From Ardenticatenaceae bacterium (GTDB lineage Bacteria > Chloroflexota > Anaerolineae > Promineifilales > Promineifilaceae): DNA of 64,000 nt. Shown here one piece after another: positions 9,422-17,290 of the stretch. How positions within the stretch are numbered: the first letter of the stretch is position 1; each line of letters begins with the position of its first letter. Where the stretch lies: contig JACKBR010000026.1 of NCBI GenBank assembly GCA_020634495.1, forward strand, positions 1 through 64,000, written 5' to 3'. The notes beneath the pieces are model-generated. The model was not told where the DNA came from. It saw nothing but the letters and a program-made list of their open reading frames with translations, and ran no database searches. Position numbers and translations under genes: made by a program.

Positions 9422-9716
9422 AGCAGTAGAATATCACAGAAAATCGCGTAGATCAATAACGCTAATGTAGAAATTAACTCTCGCCATTTAGTCAATTTTG
9501 CCTAACAGCAGCGCTAAATCATCAACAAAACGGCCGTTTCCCCCAACCCTGCAACCTTTGCCAAACCCATGCGTATAAACCAATGTATCGCACAAAGCGA
9601 ACGTTCTTGCCCGCGTGGCATCATAAAACAATCAAACAAGGAACTGTGTCATCTGCAAGCGCAAATTGCGCAAATCTGCGAGTAAACCAATCTTTGCAAG
9701 GAAGGTATAAGCAATA

Positions 9717-12371
9717 ATGAGCCCGAAAAAGCAAACCGATAAATATCAGGAACTCAAAACATCATTAGAAACACTCCCCCACATTAGCCCCGCCCAGGTC
9801 GAGCACTGGATTCATATGCAAAAAGTGATTGACCAAACTCGTGACTATCTCATCCGCGCCGTGCCCCAGGCACAGCAAAGCGTGGATGAAGCCCAGAAAA
9901 TTCTGGCCCAGCGCACCTACACCCTCGTCTTTTTTGGCGGCACGGGCGTAGGCAAAAGCACCCTCATCAATGGCTTGCTGGGGCGCAATTTGCTACCAAC
10001 CGGGGCAGTAACGGCCGTTACCGGCACTATCGTCTACATTGAACAAGCCCAGGAAGGTGAAGCAGAATCCCTCGTCCTCACCTACTGGACCCAAGACGAG
10101 TTTGCCCAGCGCGTACGCCGCCTTTGCCAACTCGGTGAGATCGACGGCTTCGACATCATCAACGACGGCGAGCGCGAACAGGCCCGCGAAGCCATCCAGC
10201 AAATCATGGCCGACGGAGCCGAAAACGCCAAAACCGAACGCGATGAATACCTGGAAATCCTCATCGACTGCATCGACTCCTACGAACACAACAAATCAAT
10301 GTACACCGAAGGCCCACCCGCGCCACGCAGCCTGGCCCTGGACAATGAAGACTCTCTCAAACACCTGCGCGAAGACGGCTTCAAAGGCAGCCAGCAGCGT
10401 CAAATTCGGCTCATCAAATCGGCCACCTTCAAAATTCAACCACGTGCTGGGCAAGAGAATCTGCTCATGAACGGCTACCTGCGCATTGTCGATGTGCCCG
10501 GTTTGGGCGCAGGCATGAAGCTGCACGAAGCCATCACCCTGGAAGAAATGAAGCGCGAAGACGCCATGATCGTCCTCGTCACCGATGCGGGACGCCAGCG
10601 TGTCGATGAACTGAAATCGCTTTCGGCCGTCAACTGGATTAAAGAGAATCGCCTCTTCGGCTTGAGCGGTGGCGATTTGGACGAAGCGGCCAGCAAAATC
10701 TTCCTGGCCGTGAACGGCGGCAACATTCGCCAGGCGTTTGACCGCCTGAACTCTGGTCTACCGGAAGCCGAGCTGGAAGTAAAAGAAGTGACCCGATACA
10801 TTGCGCCCAACTACTGGGAACGGTACCGGGATCGCGGCCACAATCGGCCCTACTTTTTAGTTATGGCCCCGCCCGCGCTGTACGTGCAGGACCCGGACAA
10901 CGCCCCAGAAGAGTTCGCCAGCGAAACCGAGCGCATTCTAAAAGTGTTCCGCGACCAACTGGGTCAGGTTAACGCCAGCGATCCGCTCGATCCGGAAACG
11001 GCCGCTTCCCTACTAAAACTCAGTGAAGTGCCCCTGCTGCGCGAAAAATTGATTACCTTCATTAAAACCGAGCGCGTGCGCAGCCAGCTGCGCGAAGCCG
11101 CCACTCGCATTCGCAACAGCCTCCAAGCGCTGCGCTTCTACTATGAAAAACAGCTCGCGGGGCGCGGCGTGCATCCGCCATTTGCCAACAGTTGGGAACA
11201 GCTGCAAGAGCGCCGCTTTGAAAACGTGATCATTCGCCAGCAAAAAGAGCTGCCGCGGGCCTTCCACAGCGCCCTGCTGGAGCTGAACAACCGCACCAAC
11301 AGCGATTCCCGCTTCCGCAATATCCTGCGCCCCACGCTGAATGGCATCAAAGGCATGGTGCAAGACGCCGTGCAGCGCGAAGTAGAAACGCTGCTAGAAA
11401 ACTACGGCACCGAATATTGGGACGACCGCGATGTGACCTACGACAACCTGATCTGGGGCAGCAGCGGCATCGAAATTCCGATCAAGCGCATTCTGTTCCA
11501 GGTAGAGCTGATCATGCAGGATTCCGTCTCCAAATTTATGCCCGAAGCGGCCGAAATCATCGCCGCTGAGCTGGAGCGCACCCTGGAAGCGCATGAAATC
11601 CACAGCCGCCTGCGCCGCGCCGCCTATGAACAGGAATACAGTTACGCCATTCCCGGCGAAACGGCCGATGGCCTGAACCTCGATGAAGCGTTCAACGTTC
11701 TGGTAGAGCGGGTAGGGCACAACTTCCGCCACGTTTGCCAGCAGGCAACCATGTACGAACTAATGAAGCCGGAACGGTCTGTACACCACCGCCTGGACGA
11801 AGGCGAGCGCGAACTGTCGCTAAACACCAACGAGCGGCTGCTGGACGTGGCTCTAAACGGGGTTGAATCGGTGCGGCGCGAAATGGCCGCCAACATGCCA
11901 GCGGTTAACAACACCCAGGCCGCTGCGCCTGCCGCTGTTGCCGACGAACCAGAAATCAACATCTCCATCCTGGACGAGCCAGCCCAACCCGCCGACGATT
12001 TAGGCATTAGCCTGATTGGCGAATCAGGCGCGGTCACACCGCAGGCCGATCTGGAAATGAGCTATGCCGACAAACTGGATAACGTCGCCGTAAAGGTGAA
12101 CCGCATCTTTGGTGAAATTCTCAACGACCTGTTCAACGACGATGACCTGCTGCCCCGGCTGCGCCGCCTCTTCTGGCTGGAAGCCACCAAGGCCGAGCGG
12201 GACTTCAACACCCATATCGTCAAGCCGATGCTGAAGCAGCACGACCGCAATCTGCAAAAGCCAGAACTGCGCGAAGCGATGGAAATGGACCTGGAAAACG
12301 TGTCCGATCTCGAAGAGCTGATGCGCGTCTGGGACGGGCTGCACAAGTTGGAAACGAGTCTGGCAATATAA
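9717..12371 (+). CDS. Dynamin-like large GTPase
   Basis: 884 aa, starting at the ATG at 9717 with AAGGAAGG upstream. The G domain has the P-loop GGTGVGKST (residues 74-82), a threonine-rich switch I region (TGAVTAVTG), and the G3 motif DVPG (259-262). The G4 position reads FLAVNGGN rather than NKxD, so guanine specificity is not assured. A long helical, charged C-terminal half (about residues 430-884) follows, interrupted by an Ala/Pro linker near 725-760, as in bacterial dynamin-like proteins that self-assemble on membranes. No transmembrane segment. It opens the plus-strand ubiquitin-like cluster; 113 nt containing a palindromic repeat separate it from the next gene. The role is inferred to be membrane remodelling or a GTP-dependent scaffold for the conjugation enzymes. 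Confidence 0.75.
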   Translation: MSPKKQTDKYQELKTSLETLPHISPAQVEHWIHMQKVIDQTRDYLIRAVPQAQQSVDEAQKILAQRTYTLVFFGGTGVGKSTLINGLLGRNLLPTGAVTAVTGTIVYIEQAQEGEAESLVLTYWTQDEFAQRVRRLCQLGEIDGFDIINDGEREQAREAIQQIMADGAENAKTERDEYLEILIDCIDSYEHNKSMYTEGPPAPRSLALDNEDSLKHLREDGFKGSQQRQIRLIKSATFKIQPRAGQENLLMNGYLRIVDVPGLGAGMKLHEAITLEEMKREDAMIVLVTDAGRQRVDELKSLSAVNWIKENRLFGLSGGDLDEAASKIFLAVNGGNIRQAFDRLNSGLPEAELEVKEVTRYIAPNYWERYRDRGHNRPYFLVMAPPALYVQDPDNAPEEFASETERILKVFRDQLGQVNASDPLDPETAASLLKLSEVPLLREKLITFIKTERVRSQLREAATRIRNSLQALRFYYEKQLAGRGVHPPFANSWEQLQERRFENVIIRQQKELPRAFHSALLELNNRTNSDSRFRNILRPTLNGIKGMVQDAVQREVETLLENYGTEYWDDRDVTYDNLIWGSSGIEIPIKRILFQVELIMQDSVSKFMPEAAEIIAAELERTLEAHEIHSRLRRAAYEQEYSYAIPGETADGLNLDEAFNVLVERVGHNFRHVCQQATMYELMKPERSVHHRLDEGERELSLNTNERLLDVALNGVESVRREMAANMPAVNNTQAAAPAAVADEPEINISILDEPAQPADDLGISLIGESGAVTPQADLEMSYADKLDNVAVKVNRIFGEILNDLFNDDDLLPRLRRLFWLEATKAERDFNTHIVKPMLKQHDRNLQKPELREAMEMDLENVSDLEELMRVWDGLHKLETSLAI

Positions 12372-12384
12372 ATTTAATCGAACA

Positions 12385-12472
12385 CCTACCCCCACCCTAA
12401 CCCTCCCCCTGGCAGGGGGAAGGAATTGGCTCCTCTCCCTTTGAGGGAGAGGGCTGGGGTGAGGGTGAAAAG
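12385..12472. repeat. GC-rich palindromic intergenic repeat
   Basis: Imperfect nested inverted repeat made of CCCCACCCTAACCCT and AGGGCTGGGGTGAGGGT arms, with inner CCCCCTGGCAGGGGG and CTCTCCCTTTGAGGGAGAG hairpins. Similar (CCCTCACCCCAGCCCTCTCCC)-type elements are widespread in bacterial spacers. It could fold in the mRNA between the GTPase gene and the next cistron. Confidence 0.7.
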
Positions 12473-12484
12473 TAGGAACGTCTC

Positions 12485-13681
12485 ATGACAGACCTTGCCA
12501 CACAACCTTTGCTACAAAAACTAGATGACGCGCATCTGCCTGTTTTCGCCTTGCGGCTGACCGAGTGGCTTATTGCTGACCTGAATAAAAGTGATGAGAG
12601 CGTGCCCGATTTCACAGAATCGCGGGCCAAGGCGCTGCTGCGGGCTGCCGCTGTGGTGGATGACCCCACCCTGCACGATTTTGCGCGGTTGGTTGAAGGG
12701 GGCGGTACGGCCGTTCGCCTGGCCCTCCACAATTTACTGCAAGAAACTGGCCTCATTGAAGATGAAGAAGTTGGAGCTTTAGCAATTACAGTCTCCAGTC
12801 TCCAATCTCCAGTCTCCAATCCAGTCTCCTGGCTCTCACTGAGCATCGCCGCCCACGCCTATAAAAGCGGTTACCCGCTCTACCAGCTTGACCCCGCCTC
12901 GCCACCAGGCGAGTACAGCCCCGCCGGACAGCTCATCAAACGGGCTGCCACATTTTTGCGGCAGCAAATCCAGCGCAGCGCCACCGAGCGAGACAAGCTG
13001 GGCAAAAAGCTGGCCTACAACCCTGGCGACGGCACGCCGACGCTGGACAGATTGCCCAACAACCAACCAATCGCTCCCGTGCCGCCCCACTTCCGCCCGC
13101 CGATTCCGGTGCGCTATCCAGAAGTGGCCAGGGAAACTCTGCACGTCAACGAAAACGAAAATATGCAAAACCAGCGACCGGCCACCCGCAACGCTCCCAT
13201 CACCATTACCAACGATGACATCATGCCAGCGGGGCGGCAGCCGGTGCGGATGCCAGAAATTCGCATCCAGGCAGACCAGGTGCCGCAGCAACGGCCAACA
13301 CAACCTGCCCAACCGCGTTCCCGACCCAGCAGCAGTGGTGAAAATTTGGGAACGGCCGTTCGCCAACGATTCAGCCGCGACAAAGAGCCCCTGCGCAGCA
13401 CCCGGCTCCGCGTTATCGTGCAGGATGTGCAGGATGGCCCTGGACTGTACGGCATACAGGTGCAGGTGCGCTGCCAGGGCATCAAGGCCCACGTGGCTGG
13501 CACCACCAACCGCGACGGCGTCTTCCTGTGTGAACTGCCCGTGCGCGCCCGTTCTGGCCTCACCTACGATGTAGACATTACCTGGCCCCGCGACCTGGGC
13601 GGCGAGGTGGAACGCAAATCGGTCACGCTGAACGTGGACCGTACTGAATTTAAGCTGCCTTTTTTCCGGCGTTTATCCTAA
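12485..13681 (+). CDS. Unknown protein with C-terminal beta-sandwich, ubiquitin-like cluster
   Basis: 398 aa, start preceded by AGGAAC. The N-terminal 110 residues are helical (LLQKLDDAHLPVFALRLTEW...), then comes a short stretch TVSSLQSPVSNPVSW encoded by an inserted dispersed repeat. A second helical part follows (to about 175), then a Pro/Gln/Arg-rich linker (about 190-295) and a 100-residue all-beta domain (RLRVIVQDVQDGPGLYGIQV ... TNRDGVFLCELPVR) that resembles carboxypeptidase-regulatory or Ig-like folds. No catalytic motif or membrane segment. Its position between the dynamin-like GTPase and E1 suggests an adaptor or substrate of the system. I do not recognise a named family for the N-terminal part. 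Confidence 0.65.
   Translation: MTDLATQPLLQKLDDAHLPVFALRLTEWLIADLNKSDESVPDFTESRAKALLRAAAVVDDPTLHDFARLVEGGGTAVRLALHNLLQETGLIEDEEVGALAITVSSLQSPVSNPVSWLSLSIAAHAYKSGYPLYQLDPASPPGEYSPAGQLIKRAATFLRQQIQRSATERDKLGKKLAYNPGDGTPTLDRLPNNQPIAPVPPHFRPPIPVRYPEVARETLHVNENENMQNQRPATRNAPITITNDDIMPAGRQPVRMPEIRIQADQVPQQRPTQPAQPRSRPSSSGENLGTAVRQRFSRDKEPLRSTRLRVIVQDVQDGPGLYGIQVQVRCQGIKAHVAGTTNRDGVFLCELPVRARSGLTYDVDITWPRDLGGEVERKSVTLNVDRTEFKLPFFRRLS
12788..12832 (+). repeat. CTCCAGTCTCCAAT-type repeat inside a coding region
   Basis: A 45-bp run of TCTCCAGTCTCCAAT-like units lying in frame within the 398-aa gene, where it adds a Ser/Pro/Asn-rich loop. The same unit forms a hairpin array at 18987-19048, between the two RING-like genes. 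Confidence 0.75.
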
Positions 13682-13689
13682 AAAAAGTA

Positions 13690-13770
13690 TGCCAGTCTGC
13701 GAGTTTGCAAGTCTGCGAGTAGCATTCAAACATCACAACTCGCAAACTTGCCACTCGCATACTCGCAAAC
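13690..13770. repeat. CTCGCAAACTTGC-type palindromic array
   Basis: Units GTCTGCGAGTTTGCAA and CTGCGAGT on the left are mirrored by ACTCGCAAACTTGCC and ACTCGCATACTCGCAAAC on the right, giving a long imperfect hairpin in the 106-nt spacer before the E1-like gene. Confidence 0.7.
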
Positions 13771-13787
13771 CAAAAAATTAATAACAC

Positions 13788-14978
13788 ATGACCGAAACAA
13801 CCGAACCCATCATCATTACCGACCCAGACAGCGACCGTTACCACACCTTCGGCTACATCAGCTGGTGGCAGCAGGAGGTGGTGCGCAATGCCACCATTTT
13901 GGTCGTTGGCGCAGGAGCGTTGGGCAATGAAGTGCTTAAAAATCTGGCCCTCATGGGCATTGGCAATCTGCTCATTGCCGATTTCGACACCATCGAAGAC
14001 AGCAATCTGAGCCGCTCTGTGCTGTTCCGCGCTTCGGATCGGGGCCGCCGCAAAGTGGATGCCGCGGCTGAGCGCGTCAAAGAGCTCAACCCGGACGTCA
14101 ACGTGAAGACCTGGCACGGCAACATCAATTATGAGATGGGGCTGGGCGTTTTTCGCCACGTAGACGCCATCGTTGGCTGCCTGGACAACCGGGAAGCGCG
14201 CCTCTCTATCAATCGTTTTAGCTGGCAAATAAATCGGCCGTGGGTTGATGGCGCAATTCAAGAGCTAATGGGTATCGTGCGTGTCTTCTGGCCTGGCCAG
14301 GGGGCCTGTTATGAATGTACCCTCACTGACCTGGACTACCAGATTATTAATTTGCGCTATTCCTGCCCACTGCTGGCCCGGCAAAACATTTTGCAGGGCA
14401 AGGTTCCCACCACGCCAACCAGCGCCTCCATCGTGGCCGCCTTCCAAACACAAGAAGCGTTGAAGCTAATTCACAACATGGAGGTTCAGCCCGGCAAAGG
14501 GTTGATGATCAATGGTCTGACCAACAACATTTACACCACAGAATATCCAGTTAAGGAAGGCTGCATGAGCCATGCGCGGCTGGAGCCAATTGTAGAGCTG
14601 GAGGAGTGTACGGCCGTATCCACCACCCTCTCTGATTTACTAGCCATCGCCAAAGAAAAGCTGGCCGACGATGCCGTCCTGGAATTTGATGGCGAAATTG
14701 TCACCACCATGCACTGCCTGGACTGCGGCGAAGCGTTCCCCATCTTCCGCAAAATGGCCCGCCTGTACGAAAACGAATCCACCTGCCCCAACTGCGGTGG
14801 ACGGCGCGAGATGAACATGACCCACCGCATTGACGGCAGCGAAGATTTCCTGGCGCGCACCCTGGCAGAAACAGACGTGCCGCCATTGGGCATCATTCGT
14901 GCCCGCAGCGCCAGCCAGAAAAAGAGCATTTATCTGGAGCTAACTGGCGACAAAGAAACATTTTTTAACTTTGCCTGA
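13788..14978 (+). CDS. E1-like ubiquitin-activating (ThiF/MoeB-fold) enzyme
   Basis: 396 aa. The adenylation domain has the nucleotide loop VVGAGALGNEVLKNL (GAGALG 41-46), Asp64-Asp67 (ADFDTIEDSNLSR), the Arg76 finger position, and CLDN (131-134), all hallmarks of ThiF/MoeB/E1 enzymes. A CxxC (174-177, CYEC) and the candidate catalytic Cys193 in YSCPLL follow. The crossover helix TQEALKLIHN is conserved. Beyond residue 300 it carries an extra zinc-ribbon with CLDC (310-313) and CPNC (333-336), which I do not associate with ordinary ThiF or MoeB. It should adenylate the C-terminal Gly of the ubiquitin-like protein encoded next and pass it to the E2. No thi or moe genes are nearby, which argues against a cofactor role. 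Confidence 0.88.
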   Translation: MTETTEPIIITDPDSDRYHTFGYISWWQQEVVRNATILVVGAGALGNEVLKNLALMGIGNLLIADFDTIEDSNLSRSVLFRASDRGRRKVDAAAERVKELNPDVNVKTWHGNINYEMGLGVFRHVDAIVGCLDNREARLSINRFSWQINRPWVDGAIQELMGIVRVFWPGQGACYECTLTDLDYQIINLRYSCPLLARQNILQGKVPTTPTSASIVAAFQTQEALKLIHNMEVQPGKGLMINGLTNNIYTTEYPVKEGCMSHARLEPIVELEECTAVSTTLSDLLAIAKEKLADDAVLEFDGEIVTTMHCLDCGEAFPIFRKMARLYENESTCPNCGGRREMNMTHRIDGSEDFLARTLAETDVPPLGIIRARSASQKKSIYLELTGDKETFFNFA

Positions 14979-15115
14979 GGGTTGCAACCCACACTGGCAA
15001 ACTACGTAATAATAAATGATTTACCAAGTTGATTTGACTATAACAAACCACAGTGCACTATCCAGACGTGTGGCTCGATGGCAATTCAACCAATTAGAAT
15101 GGAGGCTATCATAAA

Positions 15116-15382
15116 ATGGCAAGCATAAAAACAATTATCTACGATCCCACCGGCTCAAAGAAGACCCCGGTAGAACTTCCCGACGACGTTCCCATGCGGC
15201 GTTTGATTCCTGCCCTGGTTAGCAAAATGGGACTTCCCACCAGCCAGGGTGCAAATCCCATCACCTACCGGTTGGATCATCAATCCTCCGGCAAGCGGCT
15301 AAGCGACGATGAATCCCTGGCCGATGCTGGTGTGGTTGAAGATGATATTTTGAATCTCTTCCCAGAAGTCACCGCTGGCTAG
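15116..15382 (+). CDS. Ubiquitin-like (beta-grasp, YukD-like) protein
   Basis: 88 aa; GGAGG lies 11 nt before the ATG. The sequence pattern is that of a beta-grasp modifier: strand (IKTIIYDP), hairpin, strand (KTPVELPDD), helix (MRRLIPALVSKMGLP), strand (ITYRLDHQ), then the ubiquitin-like turn SGKRLSDDESLADAGVVEDDILNLFPEV. The closest recalled class is YukD/EsaB-like Ubls, which have a similar KxLxDxxSLxDxGVxDGDxLxL region. The chain ends in TAG, i.e. with a bare Gly and no tail, so it could be activated without processing. The 137-nt gap from E1 and two hairpins after it suggest separately tuned, probably higher, expression. Confidence 0.85.
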   Translation: MASIKTIIYDPTGSKKTPVELPDDVPMRRLIPALVSKMGLPTSQGANPITYRLDHQSSGKRLSDDESLADAGVVEDDILNLFPEVTAG

Positions 15383-15390
15383 GCATTTAC

Positions 15391-15475
15391 CCTCACCCAA
15401 AGTTCTTGGGTGAGGCAACCCTTAATTCCAACCATAACTTGCGTGATTGCTTCGCCTGGCTGCCAACGGCCAGGC
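15391..15475 (+). promoter_or_regulatory. Two intercistronic hairpins between Ubl and E2 genes
   Basis: A 10-bp perfect stem CCTCACCCAA / TTGGGTGAGG (15391-15400, 15406-15415) and a 7-bp stem GCCTGGC / GCCAGGC (15454-15460, 15469-15475) occupy the spacer. Neither is followed by a T-run, so RNA stabilisation or partial termination is more likely than full termination. This would give more Ubl than E2. Confidence 0.5.
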
Positions 15476-15499
15476 TCAATCCCAACCAACTACAAAGCT

Positions 15500-16033
15500 A
15501 TGTCTTTTAATATTCGGGAAACCAGATTGCGCAACGACCACGAGCGAATTCGTGCCCTGGTCAACCGCAGCGAGTTTATTCACATTCTAACCACAGAAGG
15601 CGATCCAGTAGAAAAATATCTCATCCGCTTTACCTGCAAAGGGGTGGAAAAGATTAATTCTGCTGGTAAGCCACTCTTGCGTGAGGCACATGAAGTGAGT
15701 ATTTATCTTCACGCTGAATACCCACTGAAGCAACCTCAACTTAAGTGGCACACCCCTATTTTTCATCCCAACATTCATGTGACGGGGGCGGTGTGCATTG
15801 GGGCCTGGTGGCCAGCCAAAACGCTAGATGAGCTGCTGCTCACGCTGGGTGAAATGGTGCAGTACAAGAATTACGATCCAAAAGACCCGATGAACTCGAA
15901 GGCGGCTGCCTGGGCGCTGCGACACAAGCAGATCTTCCCCATTGACCGGCGCAGTCTGAAAGGACAATCACTGGAAGATTTGATTGTGCTTGGGGAGGAA
16001 GAATCGGATGAACTCGGCATCAACATTCTCTAG
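15500..16033 (+). CDS. E2-like ubiquitin-conjugating (UBC-fold) enzyme
   Basis: 177 aa from the ATG at 15500; an upstream in-frame extension from 15410 runs through the hairpins and is not credible. The UBC fold is unusually canonical: a YPLKQPQLKWHTPIFHPN segment with the HPN motif at 89-91, the active-site region GAVCIGAWWPAKTL with Cys99, and DPKDPMNSKAAAWA matching the eukaryotic DPxxPxNxxAA helix. This Cys should accept the Ubl from the E1 and transfer it to lysine with or without a RING partner. Many bacterial E2 relatives lack the HPN Asn, so this one looks catalytically complete. Its last 26 bases overlap the next gene, implying coupled translation. Confidence 0.9.
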   Translation: MSFNIRETRLRNDHERIRALVNRSEFIHILTTEGDPVEKYLIRFTCKGVEKINSAGKPLLREAHEVSIYLHAEYPLKQPQLKWHTPIFHPNIHVTGAVCIGAWWPAKTLDELLLTLGEMVQYKNYDPKDPMNSKAAAWALRHKQIFPIDRRSLKGQSLEDLIVLGEEESDELGINIL

Positions 16034-17231
16034 CGGCCGTTCTGCGCCACAACCGCAACCTGAACCAGAACCTATGATTGGCCAGCCCGAAATGGAGAGC
16101 CTACGGGAACGGCCGTTCACCAATTTTACCGCCAACACCCACCTGCATGGCCAGCTACCCGCTGCCAATCAGGTTGTCGTCAGCCACCGGCAGCAAGCTA
16201 TTCGCCAGATTCGGGCGCACAGCATTAGCAACTTGCGCTCAGAGCTGGGCGGGGTGCTGCTTGGCCATGCTTACCGCGACGGGGGAAAACTTCTGGTGGA
16301 AGTGATCGCCGCCCTGCCTGCCCGCAACGACGATCATGGCCCAATTCATTTTACCTTTACCGCCGATGCCTGGAGCCAGATTCACCACGAGCGTGCCCAA
16401 AAATTCCCAGATTTGGAGATTGTGGGCTGGTTCCACACCCATCCCGGCCTGGGGGTTTTTTACTCCAGCGATGACGTGGTGGTGCATACGGCCGCATTCA
16501 CTTTACCCTGGCATGTCGGCCTGGTGGTGGATCCGCTGGGCAATGAAGCCAGCTACTTTGGCTGGCAAGATGGCCAGCTGGCCCCCATCGGCGGCTATTT
16601 TGAGCAGCTCGATGAGCAAGAGACGCCCGTTGCTCCCTGGCGTGTGGCCAAAACAGAAGTGTGGGCCACCCGAACCACAGAGCAATTTTACGCCTCTTAT
16701 GAATCTGCTGAAGGCGAAGGTGGGTTCTTCCCGGCAACCTTCAACCAGGAACGGCCGTTTGCCCTTTCCAACACAGCCACATTGGCAATTCTGGGCTTTG
16801 TCTTAGGGTTTTTTTTGCTTTTTGGCTGGGTCGTGGCCCTCAACCGGCAGATTAACAGCCTGGAGAGCGTCATTACCAGCCTGGCAGACGAAACCTCGAT
16901 CAATGCGGTAAGCTGCGGTAACCCACAGCTGCGCATTTTGGCCCCGGTTGCCCAAAGCCAGATTGCTGCTGGGCAGGACGTGCCCATTTTTGGTACGGCC
17001 GTTCACCCAGAAGCCGCCCGTTACCAAATTGAGTACCGGCTGGCTGGGGGAGAAAGCTGGGAATTGGCTGGCGTGCAGCGCCGCCAAACCGCCCTTGGCC
17101 TCCTGGTCAATTGGGACACCAGCGAGCTGTTCCCTGGCCTTTACGACCTGCGTCTGAAAGCGGTAGACCGGCAAAACATTTCGCTGCCCGGCACACCTTC
17201 TTGCCAAATCGCGGTTGAATTGACACCTTAA
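16008..17231 (+). CDS. Membrane-anchored JAB/JAMM isopeptidase
   Basis: 407 aa from the ATG at 16008, where GGGGAGGAAG lies 6 nt upstream inside the E2 coding end. The JAMM motif is complete: Glu79 (RSELGGVLLG), then His143-Thr-His145-Pro, Ser153 and Asp156 (HTHPGLGVFYSSDD). Fold and motif match zinc deubiquitinases of the Rpn11/AMSH type. A single membrane helix spans about residues 257-278 (AILGFVLGFFLLFGWVVAL), followed by a short coiled segment and a beta-sandwich domain (about 305-405) predicted on the other side of the membrane. It probably removes Ubl from membrane-associated targets. The N-terminal 50 residues are Pro/Glu-rich. Confidence 0.9.
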   Translation: MNSASTFSSGRSAPQPQPEPEPMIGQPEMESLRERPFTNFTANTHLHGQLPAANQVVVSHRQQAIRQIRAHSISNLRSELGGVLLGHAYRDGGKLLVEVIAALPARNDDHGPIHFTFTADAWSQIHHERAQKFPDLEIVGWFHTHPGLGVFYSSDDVVVHTAAFTLPWHVGLVVDPLGNEASYFGWQDGQLAPIGGYFEQLDEQETPVAPWRVAKTEVWATRTTEQFYASYESAEGEGGFFPATFNQERPFALSNTATLAILGFVLGFFLLFGWVVALNRQINSLESVITSLADETSINAVSCGNPQLRILAPVAQSQIAAGQDVPIFGTAVHPEAARYQIEYRLAGGESWELAGVQRRQTALGLLVNWDTSELFPGLYDLRLKAVDRQNISLPGTPSCQIAVELTP

Positions 17232-17290
17232 CCTGAATGGTTGCCCATCCACACAAACCCTCCGAGAGGCTTTGTGATCTGGAATTATTT

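Noticed and set aside
12836..13492. 218-codon minus-strand open frame in the Ubl cluster
   Set aside because: Lies opposite the 398-aa gene, which has a ribosome site and a plausible domain layout; no ribosome site or family for the antisense frame.
15410..15499. Longer N-terminus for the E2
   Set aside because: The extension translates the intercistronic hairpins and has no family similarity; the UBC helix 1 begins soon after the ATG at 15500.
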